From the NCBI GenBank assembly GCA_046259385.1, contig JBJYWI010000158.1, forward strand, positions 1-64,000: a DNA stretch of 64,000 nucleotides, given 5' to 3'. The notes under the pieces are model-generated. The model made no database searches. It was not told where the DNA came from and saw only the letters and a program-made list of their open reading frames with translations. Position numbers and translations under genes: made by a program. This DNA is from CAVWDI01 sp046259385. GTDB lineage: Bacteria; Chloroflexota; Anaerolineae; Anaerolineales; UBA4823. This document shows, piece after piece, positions 47,250-56,224 of this stretch. The stretch's first letter is position 1, and each line of letters opens with the position of its first letter.

Positions 47250-47900
47250 ATGATTAGAGAGAAAAAGAATGAAATAACTGTATGTGTAAATTTCTTTCCT
47301 TCAAGGGAATCTCACAAAACAGAAACAATTGAACAAGTCACTGACTTGCTTCGCGATTATAGTCTGGAAATATCCACCGGACCGATGGGTATTCTCATAA
47401 CAGGAATTGAAGGACAGATTTTTGATGCATTGCAGCAATTATTTAGCAGTATTTCTAAAACCGGGTTGATTGTAATGGCAGCCACAATTTACAGCGCTGG
47501 CTCCAATTTGTCATTCAAACAGCGACCAATCCCAATTCAACCAATTGGCTATGTTGAAAATAATTTCGAATTACCAGCATCTTCCAAAGAAATGCATGAG
47601 GTGGAGTCAAAGATTGTTTTACAACCGCAATTTGTCGAAGGTCTTTCAGGGCTCAACCCTGGTCAGCGGATATTGATAATGTTTTATTTTCACCAATCTA
47701 AAGAGTATTCTTTAATACAGCACCCGAGAGGCGATCCCAGCAGGTCCAAGCGGGGTGTTTTTTCACTACGAAGCCCACACCGTCCCAATCCAATCGGTTT
47801 GACTGAAGTCGAACTCATGGAAGTTAAGGAAAATATTCTGCTAGTTAAAAGCCTGGATGCGATCAATGGCACACCGGTTTTGGATATAAAACCAGCTTAA
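47250..47900 (+). CDS. Fusion of YkoF/MTH1187-like domain with TsaA/TrmO-type methyltransferase
   Basis: 216 residues. Residues about 1-90 (SLEISTGPMGILITGIEG) look like the thiamine-binding-like YkoF/MTH1187 fold. Residues about 92-216 are TsaA: PIGYVENNF, HPRGDPSRSKRGVFSLRSPH, RPNPIGLTEVELMEV and DAINGTPVLDIKPA. TrmO methylates the N6 of t6A37 in some tRNAs using SAM. The fusion is not one I know as standard. It is followed closely by the MBL gene. Confidence 0.75.
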   Translation: MIREKKNEITVCVNFFPSRESHKTETIEQVTDLLRDYSLEISTGPMGILITGIEGQIFDALQQLFSSISKTGLIVMAATIYSAGSNLSFKQRPIPIQPIGYVENNFELPASSKEMHEVESKIVLQPQFVEGLSGLNPGQRILIMFYFHQSKEYSLIQHPRGDPSRSKRGVFSLRSPHRPNPIGLTEVELMEVKENILLVKSLDAINGTPVLDIKPA

Positions 47901-47916
47901 AATGGAGAGAATAAAA

Positions 47917-48765
47917 ATGAAGAAGATAATCTGTGTTATCGATAACAGCGTAAAGCGAAGTTCAAAATTCAGAGGAGAACACGGGCTTTCATTCTGGATT
48001 GAAACCGAAAACGGAAGTGTACTTTTCGATACCGGAAGTACTGGCAAGGCATTAATTTACAACCTGGGCTTATTAGACATAAGTCCAAATCAGGCGGTTG
48101 CGGTTATCCTGAGCCATGCACACAATGATCATACAGGTGGATTATCGGATTTATTGTCAAAAAATCCTGGCTTGCCCATCTACGCCAGCCCTGATCTGTT
48201 TCGACCTCGCTATTCTTTTCGGAACAGAAAACCCTATTTCATTGGAATACCAATGAAAGAAGATGAATTGTCTCAACTTGCTGATTTGCGCTTCGACGAT
48301 AGCCCAATCGAAGTATTACCGGGTTTATGGACCACTGGGGAAATCAGCCAGCGACCTGAACCAGAGGGTCGCAGCCAAAAGCATTTTGTGCCGCAGGATG
48401 GCGGCTGGGTTGCTGACCCATATCAGGACGATATGTCCATGGTCATGGATATTTCAGACGGTCTTGTGTTGATTTGTGGCTGCTGCCATGCAGGACTTCT
48501 AAATACGATGGCGCACGTCGATCGGATCTTCCAAAAACCAATTATAGCGATTCTAGGGGGAACGCATCTTGCGACAGCTGATGAGCCTTCATTAGAACAT
48601 ACCATCAGTGTTCTGAGAGATTCCTACAATGTTCAGCACTATTACTTAAACCACTGCACCGGAGAAAATGCATTTGTAGCACTGGCCCATTCCTTCGGCA
48701 AAAGAGTGCAGCCCTGTCCGGCAGGAACAATCATACAGTTTGATAAGCAGGGTAATCTATTATGA
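47917..48765 (+). CDS. Metallo-beta-lactamase fold protein (COG1237-like)
   Basis: 282 residues from ATG 47917; the ATG at 47902 is only two bases past the previous stop and GGAG fits the later one. SHAHNDHTGGLSDLL is the metal-binding HxHxDH, with GCCHAGLLNTM, GGTHLA and HCTGENA completing the site. Relatives act on pterin-like compounds, as in a methanopterin-synthesis step, or have no known role. It overlaps the next gene by four bases. Confidence 0.82.
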   Translation: MKKIICVIDNSVKRSSKFRGEHGLSFWIETENGSVLFDTGSTGKALIYNLGLLDISPNQAVAVILSHAHNDHTGGLSDLLSKNPGLPIYASPDLFRPRYSFRNRKPYFIGIPMKEDELSQLADLRFDDSPIEVLPGLWTTGEISQRPEPEGRSQKHFVPQDGGWVADPYQDDMSMVMDISDGLVLICGCCHAGLLNTMAHVDRIFQKPIIAILGGTHLATADEPSLEHTISVLRDSYNVQHYYLNHCTGENAFVALAHSFGKRVQPCPAGTIIQFDKQGNLL

Positions 48766-49196
48766 CGAACAAATATAATCTCTGTAATGAATACCCCTTA
48801 TTCAGTGAATTAGACGAGGAACAGATGCAAGCCATAAGTGAAATCTGCAAAGAGGCATGCTATTACCCTGGATACACTTTGTTTGAAGATGGAGAACAAG
48901 CCACAAAAATGTATGTGCTGGTGGAAGGTGAAATTGATTTGTTTTTCGCTATCGGTGAAACTGGCTCGGTGAAGGTTGACCAAGTTAAAGTTGGAGAGAC
49001 CTTTGGATGTTCTGCATTGGTGCCACCTTATATCCAGACATCAACCGCACGCGCAAAGTCAAGAATCGAAATTCTGGAATTAGATACGACTGCCTTGCGT
49101 AAATTAATTAAAGATAAACCCCGGTTGGGTTTAGCTATTCAGCAAAGCGTCATCCAGTGTTTGCTTGAGCGTATTATAGATTTTCAATTGGGTTGA
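48762..49196 (+). CDS. Cyclic-nucleotide-binding domain protein
   Basis: 144 residues, a single cNMP-binding fold (ATKMYVLVEGEIDLFFAIGE, VKVGETFGCSALVPPY). The usual phosphate-binding Arg-Ala pair appears as TSTARAKSRIEI. No helix-turn-helix is attached, so it is not a Crp-type transcription factor. It could sense redox or nucleotides for the adjacent enzyme genes. Confidence 0.8.
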   Translation: MTNKYNLCNEYPLFSELDEEQMQAISEICKEACYYPGYTLFEDGEQATKMYVLVEGEIDLFFAIGETGSVKVDQVKVGETFGCSALVPPYIQTSTARAKSRIEILELDTTALRKLIKDKPRLGLAIQQSVIQCLLERIIDFQLG

Positions 49197-49217
49197 TCCA
49201 AGTACAGGAAATCAAAC

Positions 49218-52136
49218 ATGATTGCACACGATGAGAACATCACTCTAATAATTAACGATAATAAAAGAAATATACCTGCTGGTAGACAGGAAAGTCTGCT
49301 GGATGTTTTACGCCGGTTATCGTATTGGAGTGTAAAACGAGGATGTGACACCGGAAATTGTGGGGTTTGTACGGTACTCGTGGATGGCATTCCAAAACGA
49401 AGTTGTATCGTCAAAGCTTCAAACCTTGATAACCATACAATAACAACAGTAGAAGGAATATCCAAAAACGGTAGACTGCACCCAATCCAGAACGCATTTA
49501 CCGAGACAGGTGCAGTGCAATGTGGTTTCTGCACTCCGGCACTGATATTGGTAACCAAAGCACTTCTTGATTCCAATCCCAATCCATCCGATAATGAAAT
49601 CAGGGATGCGCTAAGTATTGTCTTATGCCGCTGCACGGGTTATGTTAGGGTCATCGAGGCGGTTCAACGAGCAGCAGCGACTCTTAGAGGGGAAATTCTT
49701 TCTCCAGTTGAAGTACAAGAAAGAAGCCTCCAACAAAAAACATCTCTCCCGGGGATATATTACCGCCGCAACAATGAGAAAAAACCTCTACCGCCACTGG
49801 TTCTGACACCACCAGAGATGGAACCCACACAGGTAATTGGAAAACCTTTGAAAAAAGTTGATGCGGAAAAATTGGTGTGCGGCCGTCCGGTATTCACTGA
49901 CGACATCAAAATGGATGGGATGCTGTTTGGAGCACTGCTTACCAGTCCACATGCCCATGCGCGAATTAAATCCATTGATACAAGCAAGGCGTACGCACTG
50001 CCAGGTGTCCACACCATTTTGACACACAAGGATCTGCCACGCATTAAATACGCTTCCGGGGGACAAAGCTACCCGCAGCCGGATCCGATTGATCAAGTGT
50101 GTTTGGATAACAAGGTCAGGCATGTCGGCGACCGGGTAGCGCTGGTCGCTGCAGAAACACCTGAAATCGCCAATCAGGCTTTGAAACTGATCGAAGTCGA
50201 ATACGAAACACTCCCCTTTGTTCTTGACCCTTTAGAGGCGATGTCAGAAGGCGCTCCAGTTATCCATGACGAGCCCGATACCAAAGGTATTCATGATACA
50301 ACTCACAACATTGTCCATCACATAGAAGCAGAAGTGGGTGAAGTTGATAAAGCTTTTTCCCAGGCAGATCAAATCTTCGAAGGTGAATACCGCACCCCAA
50401 AACAGCAGCATGTCCACCTTGAACCCCATGTATGCATCACCTACTGGGATGAAGATAACCGTCTGGTAATTCGAACCAGTACGCAAGTCCCATTTCACAT
50501 CCGGCGCATGGTTGCCCCATTGATTGGAATACCCGTTAAACAAATCAGGGTGGTGAAACCGCGCATTGGGGGCGGGTTTGGGAATAAACAAGAGATGATC
50601 TTGGAAGATCTTTGCGCGCATCTGACTGTAAGAACGGGACGCCCTGTCCGGATGGAGTATACGCGCACCCAGGAATTTACCAGTTCACGCAGCCGTCATC
50701 CCAACATCATTCGCTATAAAATTGGTGTAAAGGGGCGAAAAGTAATCGTGGCTGATCTGTATCTGATTGGCGATACGGGAGCTTATGGAAGCCATGGATT
50801 AACAGTTCAGATGGTCGGTGGCTTTAAAGGGCTGACTCTTTACAACCCACCCAACGCGCGCTTTATCAGTGATGTTGTTTATACCAATAAACCTCCTGCA
50901 GGCGCCTACAGAGGATACGGCGCAATGCAGTGCCAGTTCGGAATGGAAGTTCTGATGGAGGAAATCGCCGGAAACCTTGATATTGACGTGGTGGATTTTA
51001 AAAGGAATAACTGGTTGAAGGTAGATGAACCAATGTATTTATCCCGCGCTCTGGGGGAAGGTAGAGAGGGTTACGAACAGAAAATGGAAACGAGCGCTTT
51101 AGCGCAATGCGTTGATATCGGTTTAGAAGCTACCGATTTTTATTCAAAACGAATGCATAACAAACTTCAATCCGGTCCAATTCGTAAGGGTATCGGCATG
51201 GCAGTTGTCATACACGGTAGCGGCATCGCTGGTCTGGATATGGCTAGCGCCTTGTTAAAAATGAATGACGATGGTTCATTTAATCTACTGGTAGGCGCAA
51301 CTGATCTCGGTACCGGATCCGACACGATCCTGGCACAAATAGCCGCCGAAGTACTCTCAATCCCTGTTGAAGATCTGATTGTTTATTCCTCGGATACGGA
51401 TTTTACGCCATTTGACAAAGGGGCATATGCTAGCAGTACCACATATATAAGTGGGTTCGCGGTTAAGAAAGCAGCTATTGAAATCCGCGATCAAATACAA
51501 AAACACGCTGCAAGCATACTCGATATTGGCAATCCCTCCAGCTTAATCTTGAAGAATCGGATGGTTCTGGCACCAGATGGTCGATCACTCTCTCTATCTG
51601 AGGTAGCATTGAACAGTCTACACCAGCAGAACCAACATCAGATAATCGCATCCGCATCTCACATGAGCTATAAGAGCCCTCCGCCTACCGCTGCGCAGTT
51701 TGCCGAGCTATCGGTGAATACGGAAACGGGTGAAATAAATATGGACAGGCTTCTAATGGTTGTGGATTGTGGGCGGGTGATCAATCCATTAACTGCAGCG
51801 GGTCAAGTTGAAGGCGGGATGGCGCAAGCACTGGGTTTCACACTGACAGAGGACATGATTTTTGATCACAACGGAAATGTTACTAATGCCAATTTGCATG
51901 ACTACCACCTGCTTACTCCCGATGAACTACCATTAATGGATGTTATCTTTGTACAAACAGATGAACCAAGTGGCCCATTTGGCGCAAAATCCGTAGCTGA
52001 AATCTCCATTGATGGTGTTGCACCTGCGGTTGTAAGTGCAGTGCATGATGCTACCGGAGTCTGGATACGGGAATTACCCCTGTATCCCGAACGGGTGCAG
52101 GCAGCAATCCGTCAGAAACATATCAAGGTTGTATAA
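49218..52136 (+). CDS. Molybdenum hydroxylase (xanthine dehydrogenase/aldehyde oxidoreductase family), FAD-less fusion
   Basis: 972 residues. The N-terminal [2Fe-2S] domain (1-80) has CDTGNCGVCTVLVDG; the second cluster domain has CGFCTPALIL and CRCTGYV (about 85-160). The molybdopterin domains follow from about residue 200 (VIGKPLKKVDAEKLVCGRP). GGGFGNKQEM and YRGYGAMQCQFG bind the cofactor. The catalytic Glu is in FGAKSVAEISIDGVAPAV, where relatives read GVGE. There is no FAD domain in this chain or next to it, so electrons likely pass to another partner. The substrate (aldehyde, purine or other N-heterocycle) is unknown. Confidence 0.88.
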   Translation: MIAHDENITLIINDNKRNIPAGRQESLLDVLRRLSYWSVKRGCDTGNCGVCTVLVDGIPKRSCIVKASNLDNHTITTVEGISKNGRLHPIQNAFTETGAVQCGFCTPALILVTKALLDSNPNPSDNEIRDALSIVLCRCTGYVRVIEAVQRAAATLRGEILSPVEVQERSLQQKTSLPGIYYRRNNEKKPLPPLVLTPPEMEPTQVIGKPLKKVDAEKLVCGRPVFTDDIKMDGMLFGALLTSPHAHARIKSIDTSKAYALPGVHTILTHKDLPRIKYASGGQSYPQPDPIDQVCLDNKVRHVGDRVALVAAETPEIANQALKLIEVEYETLPFVLDPLEAMSEGAPVIHDEPDTKGIHDTTHNIVHHIEAEVGEVDKAFSQADQIFEGEYRTPKQQHVHLEPHVCITYWDEDNRLVIRTSTQVPFHIRRMVAPLIGIPVKQIRVVKPRIGGGFGNKQEMILEDLCAHLTVRTGRPVRMEYTRTQEFTSSRSRHPNIIRYKIGVKGRKVIVADLYLIGDTGAYGSHGLTVQMVGGFKGLTLYNPPNARFISDVVYTNKPPAGAYRGYGAMQCQFGMEVLMEEIAGNLDIDVVDFKRNNWLKVDEPMYLSRALGEGREGYEQKMETSALAQCVDIGLEATDFYSKRMHNKLQSGPIRKGIGMAVVIHGSGIAGLDMASALLKMNDDGSFNLLVGATDLGTGSDTILAQIAAEVLSIPVEDLIVYSSDTDFTPFDKGAYASSTTYISGFAVKKAAIEIRDQIQKHAASILDIGNPSSLILKNRMVLAPDGRSLSLSEVALNSLHQQNQHQIIASASHMSYKSPPPTAAQFAELSVNTETGEINMDRLLMVVDCGRVINPLTAAGQVEGGMAQALGFTLTEDMIFDHNGNVTNANLHDYHLLTPDELPLMDVIFVQTDEPSGPFGAKSVAEISIDGVAPAVVSAVHDATGVWIRELPLYPERVQAAIRQKHIKVV

Positions 52137-52229
52137 AATGGTGAAATTTGTTCAACTCGTTGAAAATTTATAATGACTTAGCTGTTTTCTGCGAAAATTT
52201 ATGAAACTATTTATAAAAGGAAATGTAAA

Positions 52230-52430
52230 ATGTGCCAAGCTTCAGTCTATTTAGATGGCAAGGAAATTATGAAAGATGTTTTACTCGTCGAACCAACACC
52301 TGAAGGGATAAGACTGGTTACATTCTTTGACACTCCCCGAGTTGTACCAGCCACAATCCAGAAAATTGATCTAATAAAACATAAAGTGATTTTGGAATCT
52401 CTGAAAGAATACGAGGATGACCATGAATGA
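52230..52430 (+). CDS. CooT family nickel-binding protein
   Basis: 66 residues. It starts MCQASVYLDGKEIM, with the conserved Cys2 that ligates nickel in CooT, and ends in the usual KIDLIKHKVILES. CooT-type proteins are linked to CO dehydrogenase nickel insertion. No CO dehydrogenase gene is in the window. It overlaps the next gene. Confidence 0.85.
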   Translation: MCQASVYLDGKEIMKDVLLVEPTPEGIRLVTFFDTPRVVPATIQKIDLIKHKVILESLKEYEDDHE

Positions 52431-52653
52431 TGTTGAAAAGTTGCGAGTTTTAATACCTCATTGGCTCGAACACAACGAAGAACATGCAGAGGAATTTCGC
52501 CGCTGGGCAACTGGAGCGGGGAATGCAGCTGGCGATATCCTTTCTGCTGCCGATTCCATGTCGCAGGTAAACCAATTCCTGCAGATCGCCCTGGAGAAAT
52601 TAGGAGGTCCTTTGGAATATGATCACCACTCCCACGGGGAAGCAGGTGAATGA
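52417..52653 (+). CDS. Small His-rich protein (DUF8180-like)
   Basis: 78 residues; ATG 52423 is an alternative start. The N-terminal VLIPHWLEHNEEHAEEFRRW and the C-terminal YDHHSHGEAGE are rich in His and acidic residues, which suggests metal binding. It overlaps CooT upstream and deformylase downstream by several bases, so the three are co-translated. I know similar small proteins next to CooT but no function. Confidence 0.7.
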   Translation: MTMNDVEKLRVLIPHWLEHNEEHAEEFRRWATGAGNAAGDILSAADSMSQVNQFLQIALEKLGGPLEYDHHSHGEAGE

Positions 52654-53207
52654 TGGCTGTTAGAAAGATAGTAATTTACTCAGAAAATCCTGAACCTCTT
52701 CGAAAGGCTTGTGAGCCAGTTTATAAAGTAAACAAACGCGTCAGAAAACTCGCTGATGATCTAAAAGACACGCTAAACGCTCACCCTCACGGCATTGGTC
52801 TGGCTGCCCCCCAGATAAACAGGCATTTGCGGGTCATTGTTGTGCGTCTTGGCGGCGGACCTCAAACGAACCAGGAACCAGATCCCCCGATTGCCCTGAT
52901 CAATCCAGAAATTATCGAAGCCAGGCAGGAAAAACGCGATTTTGATGGCTGTCTTAGTTTTCCGGGTTTGTTCGCCGATACTATCCGCCCCCACTTCCTG
53001 CGCGTCAAAGGATTGGATGAGAACGGAAAAACTTTTGAAAGGATTTTTGAAGATTTCGATGCAGTGGTTGTACATCATGAAATAGATCATTTAAACGGGG
53101 TTTTGTTTATTGATCGTCTCGAGAAATTAGAAGACCTGTACCAGATCCGGGAAGATGAATACGGCAATCATATGCGTGTACCTGTTTCGGTAAGTCTTGA
53201 GGGCTGA
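52650..53207 (+). CDS. def: Peptide deformylase
   Basis: 185 residues. The three family motifs are GIGLAAPQI (motif 1), GCLSFPGLFAD (motif 2, usually EGCLS) and HHEIDHLNGVLFID (motif 3, metal ligands). The Asp for Glu change just before GCLSF (FDGCLSF) is unusual. It removes N-formyl from new proteins. Its place inside a metal-related operon is odd and suggests a paralogue. Confidence 0.88.
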   Translation: MMAVRKIVIYSENPEPLRKACEPVYKVNKRVRKLADDLKDTLNAHPHGIGLAAPQINRHLRVIVVRLGGGPQTNQEPDPPIALINPEIIEARQEKRDFDGCLSFPGLFADTIRPHFLRVKGLDENGKTFERIFEDFDAVVVHHEIDHLNGVLFIDRLEKLEDLYQIREDEYGNHMRVPVSVSLEG

Positions 53208-53233
53208 TTGCCAGAATATCATTGGAGTTTAAA

Positions 53234-53662
53234 ATGAAAAATAATTTGGTTAAAGATTGGATGACACTCAACCCGGTTACAGCCAGCAGCAATACTACTT
53301 TGCCTGAAGCATATTGGATAATGATGAAAAATAATATCAGACGGCTTATAGTGATGGATAGAGACGTACTCGTAGGAATCATCACCCTGGATGATATTCG
53401 CCACGCAAAACCTCCAACAGCTTTAGGCTTTGATTTTGTTAGAGCGAGTGATCAGCTTTGTAAGATGACGATCAGTCAAATTATGACAAAAAACCCCAAA
53501 ACTATCGCTGCAAACGCTACTTTAATCGATGCGGCGGAAATAATGATGAAGAAAAACATCAGCACCCTTCCGGTTATAGATGACGATAAATTAGTGGGGA
53601 TTATCACAGAGAGTGATATATTCCGCGCATTTGTAAGAAACGCAAAAAGCCAAGGAGCTTAA
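53234..53662 (+). CDS. CBS-pair protein
   Basis: About 142 residues from ATG 53234, which has TTGGAG upstream. Two CBS motifs fill the chain (WMTLNPVTASSNTTLPEAYW and QIMTKNPKTIAANATLIDAA, with LVGIITESDIF). It likely senses adenylates. It is similar in plan to the CBS part at 42123. Confidence 0.85.
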   Translation: MKNNLVKDWMTLNPVTASSNTTLPEAYWIMMKNNIRRLIVMDRDVLVGIITLDDIRHAKPPTALGFDFVRASDQLCKMTISQIMTKNPKTIAANATLIDAAEIMMKKNISTLPVIDDDKLVGIITESDIFRAFVRNAKSQGA

Positions 53663-54001
53663 CCGGTTGTTGTTCCCCTGCAGGTCCGTATTGGAAGCTG
53701 CAGCTCCAAATTGTAGATCATTCAATTAATTACAATCTCAAGAACTAAAGGCGTATTCAAGTTATTAAGGTGTGAAACCAATCCTGATATGCAATGAATT
53801 TGAATTGCTTATACAGACACAGTGATTAAAAAACATCCAATGCTCTTTTAATACAACTGTAGCGCTTTGGAAGATCAGAAAGGTAAATCACAACAATAAC
53901 CATTTTGCAGGGATGAAAGACTATCGAGAACTAAATTTCACATATTTTTACTTCAAATTTGTTAGATTACTTACCTTGATCTTCTGGCAAAAGGATAATT
54001 A
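53663..54001. other. Intergenic region with imperfect inverted repeat
   Basis: About 340 bases without a gene. TTGGAAGCTGCAGCTCCAA at 53691-53709 is a palindrome with one extra base and no T-run, so it looks more like an operator than a terminator. Otherwise I see nothing. Confidence 0.45.
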
Positions 54002-55933
54002 ATGGAAAAAGATATATTCTTGCAACCTCTCCAACTCCCCGGACTGGCACTGCCCAACCGAATAGTAATGACAACTGTCAAACTGGGGTACAGCAATCTC
54101 AGCGGTGAAGTAACAGATCGCCACAAAGCATTCTACATACGTCGCGCAATCGGGGGGGTTGGGCTGATTACAACCGAACCGCTATTTATCCACCCAAACG
54201 GTCGTGAAATTCCCACTCAACTGGGTGTGCATGAAGACGCATTGATACCAGGCTTGAAAAACCTGACTGATTCCGTGCATGCAGCCGGGGGGCTTGTCAT
54301 GGCACATATTAACCATGCCGGTCGAGCAGCGAATCCTAAATTAATTGCAGCTGAGGACCTGGTATCCGCCTCTGAAGTCCTATGCCCATCAAACCAGGTA
54401 ATGCCGCGTGCTCTCAGGCTTGATGAAATTGAACAGATAGAATTCGCATTCGGGAAAGCTGCCCATCGCATCCGGCATTCCGGATTCGATGCAATTGAAA
54501 TTCCGTTCAGCCACGGATATTTGATTCACCAATTCCTATCACCCCACACTAACCGGCGTAAGGACAAATACGGCGGATCATTTGAGAACAGGTTTCGATT
54601 CGGCTCTGAGATCATGGATATTGTCAGATCCCAGGTCGGTGATAATTTTCCGATTATCGTGAGGATGAACGCAACTGACTATGTTGAAGGCGGACTGGAA
54701 ATTGCGGATGCACTCAACCTGGCGAAAAGACTTGAACATGCCGGGGCGAATGCCTTAAGTATCACCTCCGGCACAATGTGTGAATCGGTTCCTTTCTGTT
54801 TATACCCAACCGGAACCCCAAAGCATAATTTGCTTCCGATGTCAGCTCGTATCCGCGAAACTACAGACCTGCCGGTGATTGTGGCAGGTCGCATACGCAC
54901 TCCGGAAATTGCCCGGCAAGCCCTGCTTGATGGTCAGGCTGATTTGATCGGGTTGGGACGCCCGCTTCTAGCGGATCCCGACTGGGTGCGCAAGACGGAG
55001 AAGGGCGACGAGCAGGCAATTTTGCTCTGCGCAGCATGCCATCAGGGATGTTTAGCCCAATTGCGGAAAGGCGTAGGCACTGGATGTGTATTCAATCCCC
55101 TCACTGGACATGAGCATGATTTAAAAATAGAACCCAGTGACCAGCCCAAAGAAATTGTGGTTGTTGGGGCTGGACTGGCTGGGTTGGAATCAGCAACTGT
55201 GGCAGCCCAAAGGGGTCACAAAGTCACACTGTACGAGCAAGAGAATCGTGTGGGAGGTCAGTTCAACCTGGCGGCCAAAGCGCCTCATAAAGAAGAATTC
55301 CTTGATATCGTCCAACAAAAGGAATTAATAGCGGGTCGCGTCGGTGTGGATATTCACTTGGGCACCCGGGTAACCAAAGAAATGTTGAAAAACACCCAAT
55401 CAGATGTAATCATCCTGGCAACCGGTGGAATTCCATTAGAAACCCACTTTCCTGGATTGGAAGACTCAAATTGGCTTCTAGCTACTGATGTACTGGATGG
55501 CGCCGCAAGCGTGAATTCCAGAACAGCCTTTGTTATCGGTGGTGGAATGGTAGGTCTTGAGACAGCTGATTTTCTGGCTTCCATGGATCTTAAGGTTACT
55601 CTGGTTGAAATGCTGGAAGATATCGGGGGTGATATGGATATCCTTGCGAAAACAATGCTTATCAAAAGGTTGAAGGAAGCGGAAGTTGATATTTTTACAA
55701 GAACAAAAGTAATACGTATAGAAAAGGATTCTGTCATCGTTCAGCAGGCGCATCGTGAAGTTGAATTGCCATTTGAGACCATCGTTATTGCAATTGGGGT
55801 TTGTGCAAATCGGGAGCTACCGGATGCATTCCAAAATTCCGAACTGGAGGTCCATGTTATCGGCGATGCAGTTGAACCACGTAAAGCAATAAATGCTATT
55901 CAGGAAGGATTCAATGTGGGGAATATGATTTAA
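54002..55933 (+). CDS. NADH:flavin oxidoreductase / 2,4-dienoyl-CoA reductase-like enzyme
   Basis: 643 residues. The N-terminal OYE-type TIM barrel (about 1-340) binds FMN (SITSGTMCESV, IGLGRPLLADP). A four-Cys cluster site CAACHQGCLAQLRKGVGTGC follows. The C-terminal half has a FAD/NAD fold (VVVGAGLAGLESA and VIGGGMVGLETADF). It reduces enoates or, in bile-acid/dienoyl variants, CoA thioesters. The substrate is unknown. Confidence 0.88.
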   Translation: MEKDIFLQPLQLPGLALPNRIVMTTVKLGYSNLSGEVTDRHKAFYIRRAIGGVGLITTEPLFIHPNGREIPTQLGVHEDALIPGLKNLTDSVHAAGGLVMAHINHAGRAANPKLIAAEDLVSASEVLCPSNQVMPRALRLDEIEQIEFAFGKAAHRIRHSGFDAIEIPFSHGYLIHQFLSPHTNRRKDKYGGSFENRFRFGSEIMDIVRSQVGDNFPIIVRMNATDYVEGGLEIADALNLAKRLEHAGANALSITSGTMCESVPFCLYPTGTPKHNLLPMSARIRETTDLPVIVAGRIRTPEIARQALLDGQADLIGLGRPLLADPDWVRKTEKGDEQAILLCAACHQGCLAQLRKGVGTGCVFNPLTGHEHDLKIEPSDQPKEIVVVGAGLAGLESATVAAQRGHKVTLYEQENRVGGQFNLAAKAPHKEEFLDIVQQKELIAGRVGVDIHLGTRVTKEMLKNTQSDVIILATGGIPLETHFPGLEDSNWLLATDVLDGAASVNSRTAFVIGGGMVGLETADFLASMDLKVTLVEMLEDIGGDMDILAKTMLIKRLKEAEVDIFTRTKVIRIEKDSVIVQQAHREVELPFETIVIAIGVCANRELPDAFQNSELEVHVIGDAVEPRKAINAIQEGFNVGNMI

Positions 55934-56081
55934 AAAAGCAACAAATTGGCGGGAATGATAAAAGAATATCGGGGGAATTTTATGTATTATTTATTAGCTT
56001 TTAGTTGAAATAGCGGAAACTGAAATTGAATGGCAAACGCCTGGAGGACTCCACACCATCATCTTTTCCGGGTATTTTATT

Positions 56082-56110
56082 TGTTACAAGTCTGTTACAT
56101 GTCTGTTACA
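56082..56110 (+). promoter_or_regulatory. PHO-box-like triple direct repeat
   Basis: TGTTACA occurs at 56082, 56093 and 56104, exactly 11 bases apart. This is the spacing of PhoB/PhoP boxes and the TTACA core resembles the Bacillus PhoP half site. A possible -10 (TATATT, 56138-56143) lies 27 bases downstream with no good -35, as expected for an activated promoter. The pst genes follow. Confidence 0.75.
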
Positions 56111-56224
56111 AGGTTTATCACCCGTATCTGCTAAATTTATATTACAGAAATCAGTTATCAGAACCCTGAAGGTCAAAGGAAACTTAAACAAAAACACTAT
56201 TTTCACATAAAAAGGAGGTGATCA

